DNA of 12,559 nt from Spirochaetota bacterium (lineage in GTDB: Bacteria > Spirochaetota > Spirochaetia > Treponematales > Treponemataceae), in the NCBI GenBank assembly GCA_022704725.1, contig JAKJFV010000018.1:1-12559 (forward strand), given 5' to 3'. Of this stretch, positions 7,621 to 12,559 are shown piece after piece (the first letter of the stretch is position 1; each line of letters opens with the position of its first letter). Both the position numbers and the translations under genes were made by a program. The notes below the pieces were generated by a model. It ran no database searches. It was given only the letters and a program-made list of their open reading frames with translations, and was not told the DNA's origin.

Positions 7621-7638
7621 TATATCAGCTCCTGATAT
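7617..7638. terminator. palindrome and hairpin at the mutL / TPR gene convergence
   Basis: CTGATATATCAG at 7617-7628 is a perfect 12-bp palindrome holding the mutL stop (TGA 7618-7620) and, on the other strand, the TPR gene stop (7625-7627). Overlapping it, ATATCAG at 7622-7628 pairs with CTGATAT at 7632-7638 around a 3-nt CTC loop, a 7-bp stem. Only two more T follow, so it is a poor rho-independent terminator. It may still slow convergent transcription or protect 3' ends. Confidence 0.35.
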
Positions 7639-9652
7639 TTGATAACAGTACATTAACCTCTTTCTCTCTGTATGACGGGTTTTTACTTTGAAGAGTTAAC
7701 AAATATCCTTCGGCGCTTGCGGTATCTTTCAAAGCGGTCAAAACCTTCGCAATTTCTATATATGCATCCCAGTATTTATTATCCTTCTGCAGTATTTCAA
7801 GATAAATAGTTTTTGCATTATCAAGCTGCTCTGAACTTGCATAGGCTTTGCCTAAATTCATTTTTACCAGCAGATTATTAGGATCAATTTTTACCGCTGT
7901 CAAAAAGTTTGCAACCGCATTAGTATAATCCTGTTTAGCAAGATAGGCGCTTGCAAGATTATTTACTGCTTCAAAACTGGTTTTATCTAAAGATGCAGCT
8001 GTCTTCAAACATGATAAGGCTGTTTCAATATCTCCGGATTCAAGAAACAGTTTTCCAAGATTTATATTTGCCTTAACATTCTTCGGGTCAATTTTCAAAG
8101 TCTTCGAATAATAAATCATGGCAGAATCAATATCGCCGGATGTTTCACACATAAGACCGTAGTTATATTGAAATATGGCATTATTCGACTGCGCATCAGC
8201 TGCCTTTTTCGCATACTCTAAGGCTTCACTTGTTTTATTCTGGTTAAAAAGAACAGTAGAAAGATTATACGAGGTTAATGCGTCATTCGGTGAAAACGAC
8301 AGAGCCTTTCTATAGTAAGTTTCCGCCTCACTGTCATTTTTCTGTAAGGCATACAAAGATGCAATTTCACGCAGTGCATTTTCATTTGTAGAATCCAGTG
8401 CGAGAACTTTCTTATACGATGACTGAGCACCGGTTATATCGTTTTTTTTCGATAATAAACGGGCAATTTCAAGGTGCGCTCTGTCATACGATGGGTTTAT
8501 GGAAGCAGCCTTTCTAAAAGATGCTAATGCATCATCTGATCGGTCAAGAGCTTTATGAGTCATTCCAAGATTATAGAAAGCCTGTTCGAATGAAGAATTC
8601 AGCTTGGTGGTACTTTCAAAAGATGAACGGGCTTCACTGAATTTTTTCATTGAATACTGCACCTTCCCTAATTCATAAAAATACATATAGTTACCCGTAT
8701 CATTCTGTACTGCTTTTGTCAGTTCTGCTAAAGCCTTATCGTACTGACGATCATCGCTGTATTTTTTGCCGATTATATAATGAGCAGCCGCATCGTCCGG
8801 ATTATATGTAAGGGCTTTTTCTGCATACGAAACTGCTTCATTCTGTAATGATGACTTTTTTTGAACATCTGTCTGAGTAGCAGAAGCTTCATATAATGAA
8901 GCGGCAATTTCCGACATTTTTTTTGAATTAAAGACAGACTGATTTGCCGGAAGCAGAGTTTGCACCGAAGAAAAGTGTTCTAGAGCTTGTACTGTGTTGC
9001 CCATACCCAATTTTGCCTTACCCTGAGAAACCTCATCATTAACGCGCTCAATCTGTTCCTGCAGCGCCTTATTCTGTTTTGCAAGTTCCTCTTCGTAGGC
9101 TTTTTGCTTTGCTGCCTCCGCAGCAGCGAGCTCTTCGCGGCGTTTTGATTCCTCTTTTTCCTGCAATTGGGCAGCAGCAAGCTCCTCCTGCTTCTTTGCG
9201 GCAAGAGACGCCTGTTCAGCCTGCTCGCTTAGTTTTTGAGCTGTTAATGCCTGCGCTTCCTGCTGTTGTCTTAGCGCTTCTTCCATTTTAGACAGGGCTT
9301 TTTCCAATTCCTGTGTATTTACATCAATTGTTTGCGAATAACGCGGAAAGTCCTGAAGAGAAGCTCCAGCTTTAAGGGCAATTATTTCATCGATCATAGC
9401 AAGAGCTTCTTCGTCCAGTGCATTTTTTATGAGCAGACTGTCTAAAAGATTCATAGCCCTTTCATACTCGCCTCTTTCTATATATCTTTTAGTGAGTAAA
9501 ATCGTATTTTCACGTTCAGACATCTGTTCATCAGGAACTGCTTCTTTCGTACCAAGATAACAGCGAACCGGGAAAAAAACAGCAGCTGCAGTTATCAGTA
9601 TAATACCAATAATTATTAGTACTTTTTTCCAATCAATCCAATTCAGACTCAT
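7625..9652 (-). CDS. membrane-anchored coiled-coil and TPR-repeat protein
   Basis: No specific homologue recognised. The product is 675 aa. One membrane helix at about 10-31 (VLIIIGIILITAAAVFFPV) anchors it, with the rest most likely periplasmic. A short helical pair follows at about 48-95. Residues about 113-208 are Ala/Glu/Gln/Lys-rich and should form a coiled coil. Two degenerate repeats (about 210-287) lead into eleven tetratricopeptide repeats in exact 34-residue phase from 288 to 661, each with the Y/N-LG...A...Y...A pattern (examples YNLGMTHKALDRSDDALASF and INLGKLFLESGDIETAL). TPR solenoids bind other proteins, so a scaffold role is inferred. GGAG at 9660-9663 precedes the ATG by 7 nt, and the start overlaps the previous gene by 20 nt, so the two are co-translated. 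Confidence 0.85.
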   Translation of the reverse strand: MSLNWIDWKKVLIIIGIILITAAAVFFPVRCYLGTKEAVPDEQMSERENTILLTKRYIERGEYERAMNLLDSLLIKNALDEEALAMIDEIIALKAGASLQDFPRYSQTIDVNTQELEKALSKMEEALRQQQEAQALTAQKLSEQAEQASLAAKKQEELAAAQLQEKEESKRREELAAAEAAKQKAYEEELAKQNKALQEQIERVNDEVSQGKAKLGMGNTVQALEHFSSVQTLLPANQSVFNSKKMSEIAASLYEASATQTDVQKKSSLQNEAVSYAEKALTYNPDDAAAHYIIGKKYSDDRQYDKALAELTKAVQNDTGNYMYFYELGKVQYSMKKFSEARSSFESTTKLNSSFEQAFYNLGMTHKALDRSDDALASFRKAASINPSYDRAHLEIARLLSKKNDITGAQSSYKKVLALDSTNENALREIASLYALQKNDSEAETYYRKALSFSPNDALTSYNLSTVLFNQNKTSEALEYAKKAADAQSNNAIFQYNYGLMCETSGDIDSAMIYYSKTLKIDPKNVKANINLGKLFLESGDIETALSCLKTAASLDKTSFEAVNNLASAYLAKQDYTNAVANFLTAVKIDPNNLLVKMNLGKAYASSEQLDNAKTIYLEILQKDNKYWDAYIEIAKVLTALKDTASAEGYLLTLQSKNPSYREKEVNVLLSNIRS

Positions 9653-10424
9653 ACGTATACTCCATTACCCCTTCAGATCCGGCTGAAAGGTTTGTTGATT
9701 CAGTGTTTTGTAAAGACGCTGCAATTTCTTCCATAAGAAGACGCCGCCTTTCTGCTTCAGCAGCCGCTTTTTCTGCAGCTAAGCGTTCCTGTTCTTCTTT
9801 TTGAAGCGCAAGCTCCTGACTTATTCGTGCTTCCTCTTCTTTTAAGCGCAGGGCTTCCTGTGCAAGTCTTTGCTCTTCTATTTCCTTATTCTGTATCTCC
9901 TCAGACAATAGCAGTAAAAGCCTGCGTATTTCATCTGCCTGGGGAGAAAGAGGATTTAGTCTCAGATAATTAGTATAATCATCAGAGGCATCGCTCAGTT
10001 TCTGAAGCTTAACCCTGGTATTAGCCCTGTTTAAGAATACCTGCGCATTGGAGGGATCTGCAATAGAAGAAAGCGAAAAGTAGTTCTCTGCTTCGGTGAG
10101 TAAACCCATTGCAAAAGCAGTATTACCCGCGTTATAATAAAGCACGCGTTTATTTGTTCCATCTTTTTGTGTACCGCTTAAAAAAGTTTCAAGAGCCTTT
10201 TGCATCTGTCCGGTCTGATAATATGCCAGCCCAAGATAATTGTACACTGACGGATCGGTATTTGCAGATTGAAGAACTTGTTCGAATAAAACAATTGCTT
10301 CATCCGGTTTATTTCTGCTGAATAAAAGCTCTGCGTCGGCAAATGAATCTGCAAATATACCCGGCATTAGAAGAAAGTGGAAAAGAATTATAAATAAGAT
10401 GAATCCGCGTTTTTTCTGTATCAT
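9633..10424 (-). CDS. exported TPR protein with C-terminal coiled coil
   Basis: Specific function not recognised. From the chosen ATG the product is 263 aa. Residues 1-25 form a signal peptide: KK near the start, a hydrophobic core (FILFIILFHFLLMPG), and likely cleavage after GIFA. There is no lipobox Cys. Residues about 27-159 contain three to four TPR motifs (YNYLGLAYYQTGQMQKALETF; VLYYNAGNTAFAMGLLTEAENYF; VFLNRANTRVKLQKLSDASDDY). Residues about 169-239 are a Glu/Ala/Leu/Arg-rich coiled coil, then a short polar tail. An upstream in-frame ATG at 10487 would add 21 residues before the signal peptide and lacks a ribosome site, so 10424 is preferred. First gene of a two-gene operon with the longer TPR protein. 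Both carry a coil of similar composition, which suggests they pair in the periplasm. Confidence 0.83.
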   Translation of the reverse strand: MIQKKRGFILFIILFHFLLMPGIFADSFADAELLFSRNKPDEAIVLFEQVLQSANTDPSVYNYLGLAYYQTGQMQKALETFLSGTQKDGTNKRVLYYNAGNTAFAMGLLTEAENYFSLSSIADPSNAQVFLNRANTRVKLQKLSDASDDYTNYLRLNPLSPQADEIRRLLLLLSEEIQNKEIEEQRLAQEALRLKEEEARISQELALQKEEQERLAAEKAAAEAERRRLLMEEIAASLQNTESTNLSAGSEGVMEYTYESELD

Positions 10425-10429
10425 AATGG

Positions 10430-10435
10430 TTCCTT
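10430..10435 (-). promoter_or_regulatory. ribosome binding site setting the start of the exported TPR gene
   Basis: On the minus strand AAGGAA lies 5 nt before the ATG at 10424, whose product begins directly with a signal peptide. The longer frame starting at 10487 has no such site and would bury the signal peptide 21 residues in. Confidence 0.7.
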
Positions 10436-10519
10436 GGCTGAGATTGAGTTTACAACAAACATTGGTTTGACATATTCGTTGAAACATATTACTCTTTCAT
10501 TATACTTATCGGAGGACTA
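10436..10519. promoter_or_regulatory. divergent promoter region between the TPR genes
   Basis: This short spacer must drive both the minus-strand TPR pair and the plus-strand TPR gene. Rightward, TTGACA at 10467-10472 is a perfect -35 box; 17 nt on, TACTCT at 10490-10495 is a weak -10. Leftward, a perfect TATAAT on the minus strand (10499-10504) has only a poor -35 (TTGTCG, 19-nt spacer). GGAGG at 10511-10515 is the ribosome site for the ATG at 10520. Start points are not determined by sequence alone. Confidence 0.45.
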
Positions 10520-11887
10520 ATGGCGACAATTCAGATAATTATCATAGCAGTTATGGCCGCATTTATTGGTTTATTAAGCTATGTAATAGTTAAATCAATC
10601 CTCTCTCCAAAAAAAATTGAAGGAATACAAAAACTCATAAAGCAGGGTAAATACGGCAGCGCCGTAAAACTTGCTAAAAATATGATAACGAAAAATCCCC
10701 GCGACTTCAAGGCTCATTACTTTCTTGGGAAAGCATATTTAGCAGATAATAAACCTGAACTTGCACTTATGGAATATAAAATTGTTAATCAAACCGCAAT
10801 ATTTGATGAAACTTTCAGTGAACGTGAATTCAGAAGGCAAATTGCTCAGCTTTACTATAAGTTTAATCAGCCGGAGGAAGCATTAAAAGAATACATCCTG
10901 CTTACAAAGCTGGAGCCGAATGTTTCCGAACACTTTTACAACGCAGGAAAATTATTTGAAAACAGACAAAAATCTGACCAGGCTCTTTCTTTTTATCAGC
11001 AGGCAATAAAACTTGACAGACGAAATGTTAAGGCTCATGCCTCTCTTGGATTATTACTGTTCAGAGCAAAGCAGTTTGCCGAAGCAAAAAAGGAAATAGA
11101 TCTTGCAATAGCGTTAAGCCCGGAAACATATTCTTCATATTACTACTTAGGAAAGATTCTTAAAGAGGGGAAAGATTATCCGGGGGCTATTAATGCATTT
11201 GAAAAGGCATTGAGAGATCCGGAATTTAAGCAGAGAGCACTTATTGAACGCGGATCCTGCTACATGGCTGCCAATGCAATAGATAAGGCGATTATCGAAT
11301 TTGACCGAGCAGTAGCCGCAGCTTCGGATGACAGCGGTCAGGAAACATTATATGCCCGCTATTTTCTTGCACTCTGTTATGAAAAAGAACGCAAAATTGA
11401 ATTAGCACTGCAGCAGTGGGAAAAAATCTATCATCAGAATCATACTTTCCGTGATGTACCGGCTAAACTTGCACAGTACAGGGATCTTCAAGCTAATGAT
11501 AATATGAAAGAATTTTTAACGAGCAATACCGATTTATTCATAGAAATATGCAAAAAACTTGCTTTGTCGGCATACAAAATGGAACCGCGCGACATTCAAA
11601 TTAAAAAATACGGGTGCAAATTTATTGCCACAGAATCTAAAGCGGAAAATTGGCAGAATGTGAGACAGCAGGTGTTTGTCATGATTTTTTATAGAGAACC
11701 GGATCTAATAGAGGATACCTTATTAAGACAGCAGCTTGAAGAGATGAAAAAGCAGAACTATTTCAAATGTGTAGTTTTTACAAGTTCGGGATTTACCAGA
11801 GCCACTATTGAATTTGCAGAGAACAGGCCCTTTGAATTAGTCGGCAAAGACAAACTGGATCAGCTTCTTTCAAAAATAAGTTTTTAA
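10520..11887 (+). CDS. membrane-anchored TPR protein with degenerate Mrr-like C-terminal domain
   Basis: Function not known. The product is 455 aa. Residues about 4-27 form a single membrane helix at the very N-terminus. Residues about 33-315 hold roughly seven to eight TPR units (examples AHYFLGKAYLADNKPELAL; AHASLGLLLFRAKQFAEAK; YYYLGKILKEGKDYPGAINAF). Residues about 335-455 are not TPR: they resemble the Mrr/REase fold, with GCKFIA at 365-370, VFVMIFYRE at 385-393, and the recognisable end FTSSGFTRATIEFA at 420-433 plus ELVGKDKLDQLL at 439-450. The catalytic Asp and the QxK residues of active Mrr enzymes are replaced (K367, M388, F390), so nuclease activity is unlikely. If the tail is cytosolic it could bind nucleic acid or protein. 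GGAGG precedes the ATG by 4 nt. The next gene follows after 10 nt. Confidence 0.83.
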   Translation: MATIQIIIIAVMAAFIGLLSYVIVKSILSPKKIEGIQKLIKQGKYGSAVKLAKNMITKNPRDFKAHYFLGKAYLADNKPELALMEYKIVNQTAIFDETFSEREFRRQIAQLYYKFNQPEEALKEYILLTKLEPNVSEHFYNAGKLFENRQKSDQALSFYQQAIKLDRRNVKAHASLGLLLFRAKQFAEAKKEIDLAIALSPETYSSYYYLGKILKEGKDYPGAINAFEKALRDPEFKQRALIERGSCYMAANAIDKAIIEFDRAVAAASDDSGQETLYARYFLALCYEKERKIELALQQWEKIYHQNHTFRDVPAKLAQYRDLQANDNMKEFLTSNTDLFIEICKKLALSAYKMEPRDIQIKKYGCKFIATESKAENWQNVRQQVFVMIFYREPDLIEDTLLRQQLEEMKKQNYFKCVVFTSSGFTRATIEFAENRPFELVGKDKLDQLLSKISF

Positions 11888-11897
11888 CAGGCATTAT

Positions 11898-12554
11898 ATG
11901 AAAATCTTATGTATTTCTGATCAGATTGATCCCTTAGTATACAGCAGCGCAATAAAGGAACGGTTCGCAGATATTGATGTTATTCTAAGTGCAGGGGATC
12001 TACCGATGGAATATGTAGACTTTGTTGTTTCATCGCTTAACAAACCCGCTTTCTTCATTTTTGGAAATCATAACCTGAAAGAATTTCTCCGATTTCACGG
12101 TGTCTCTCATCAGAGAACAGAACGATCAGATGTAGGAATGGCAACTCATTGCCATGGTGCAGCTTATGCAGGTTTTAAAGTGCTTAAAGAAAAAAACCTG
12201 CTTATTGCTGGAGCATCAGGCTCCTTACGTTACAATAACGGTCAAAATCAATATACTGACCGCCAGATGTTTTTTAACCTGGTAAAGATGATTCCCCGTC
12301 TTCTTATTAATAAGATACGGTACGGCCGTTATCTTGATATTTTTTTGACACATGCCCCTCCTTTGGGAATTCATGATAAAGATGATCCATGCCATAGAGG
12401 GTTTAAATCTTATATTTGGTTTGTTAAAAAATTCAAACCTTTGTATCTTGTTCATGGACATATACACCTGTATGATCTACAAGATGCCAGAGTTTCAAAA
12501 TTTGAGCAAACAACAATCATAAATGCGTACAGCCACTATATTCTTGTAATTTAA
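11898..12554 (+). CDS. metallophosphoesterase-like protein with variant first motif
   Basis: A 218-residue calcineurin-like phosphoesterase-fold protein, probably a cytosolic hydrolase of a phosphodiester or phosphomonoester. Visible motifs: CISDQID at 5-11 (motif I), SAGDLP at 31-36 with metal ligand D34, GNHN at 56-59, LTHAPP at 150-155 and HGHIH at 186-190, followed by N-A-Y-S-H at 209-213. The usual D-x-H of motif I lacks its His: D8 is followed by Gln and Ile, and Asp comes at +3. Some bacterial subfamilies share this form, so one metal site may differ. Substrate unknown. It starts 10 nt after the TPR gene with only a weak AGG upstream, so the two are probably co-expressed. The stop is at 12552-12554, five bases before the window ends. 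Confidence 0.85.
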   Translation: MKILCISDQIDPLVYSSAIKERFADIDVILSAGDLPMEYVDFVVSSLNKPAFFIFGNHNLKEFLRFHGVSHQRTERSDVGMATHCHGAAYAGFKVLKEKNLLIAGASGSLRYNNGQNQYTDRQMFFNLVKMIPRLLINKIRYGRYLDIFLTHAPPLGIHDKDDPCHRGFKSYIWFVKKFKPLYLVHGHIHLYDLQDARVSKFEQTTIINAYSHYILVI

Positions 12555-12559
12555 GGAAA

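Noticed and set aside
9660..9860. DNA repeat or low-complexity element in the coil-coding region
   Set aside because: The GCT/TTC/TTG-rich composition is explained by the Ala/Glu/Gln-rich coiled coil on the minus strand.
11522..11884. Active restriction or defence endonuclease
   Set aside because: The residues expected to form the catalytic site are replaced, and no methylase, helicase or other defence gene is adjacent.
7625..11887. Bat aerotolerance operon TPR proteins
   Set aside because: No MoxR ATPase or VWA-domain neighbours, and the repeat proteins have a different layout.

Overview
The window looks like a chromosomal segment from a Treponema-type spirochaete, moderately AT-rich and not T. 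pallidum as far as I can judge. The strongest marker is the partial minus-strand gene at the left edge. It combines a degenerate nucleotidyltransferase-like N-terminus with a radical SAM CxxxCxxC core, the architecture I associate with the spirochaete-restricted 'spiro-SPASM' proteins. The single-pass TPR proteins on the right also fit a spirochaete. The assignment is inferred from protein character, not from a search.

Layout. (1) 1-1121, minus: spiro-SPASM-like radical SAM protein, with its C-terminus off the window. (2) 1122-1212: short divergent spacer with two small palindromes that may be operators. (3) 1213-4291, plus: alpha-glucoside utilisation pair, a GH13 alpha-glucosidase of the oligo-1,6-glucosidase type followed by a GPH-family (MelB-like) sugar symporter. 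The symporter's natural start, an ATG overlapping the glucosidase stop behind a good ribosome binding site, hits a stop after three codons. The conserved first segment continues in another frame, so its 5' end is frameshifted. (4) 4330-7620, plus: tight DNA-maintenance cluster xseA-xseB-mutL. (5) 7625-10424, minus, convergent to mutL: two overlapping genes for envelope TPR/coiled-coil proteins with mirror-image architectures. (6) 10425-10519: divergent promoter region. (7) 10520-12554, plus: a membrane-anchored TPR protein whose C-terminus resembles a catalytically dead Mrr-type endonuclease fold, followed 10 nt later by a metallophosphoesterase-like protein with an altered first metal motif.

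How the genes work together. The symporter would import an intact alpha-glucoside that the cytosolic glucosidase hydrolyses. XseA/XseB form exonuclease VII and MutL is the endonuclease-type mismatch-repair protein. The three TPR proteins around one divergent promoter may form an envelope scaffold, but that is inference. I found no tRNA, rRNA, CRISPR array, insertion sequence or phage gene, and no gene-free stretch longer than 300 bases. The items most worth a second look are the broken transporter start, the dead-Mrr C-terminal domain and the mirrored TPR/coil pair. I see no clear evidence of a wholly new multi-gene system.
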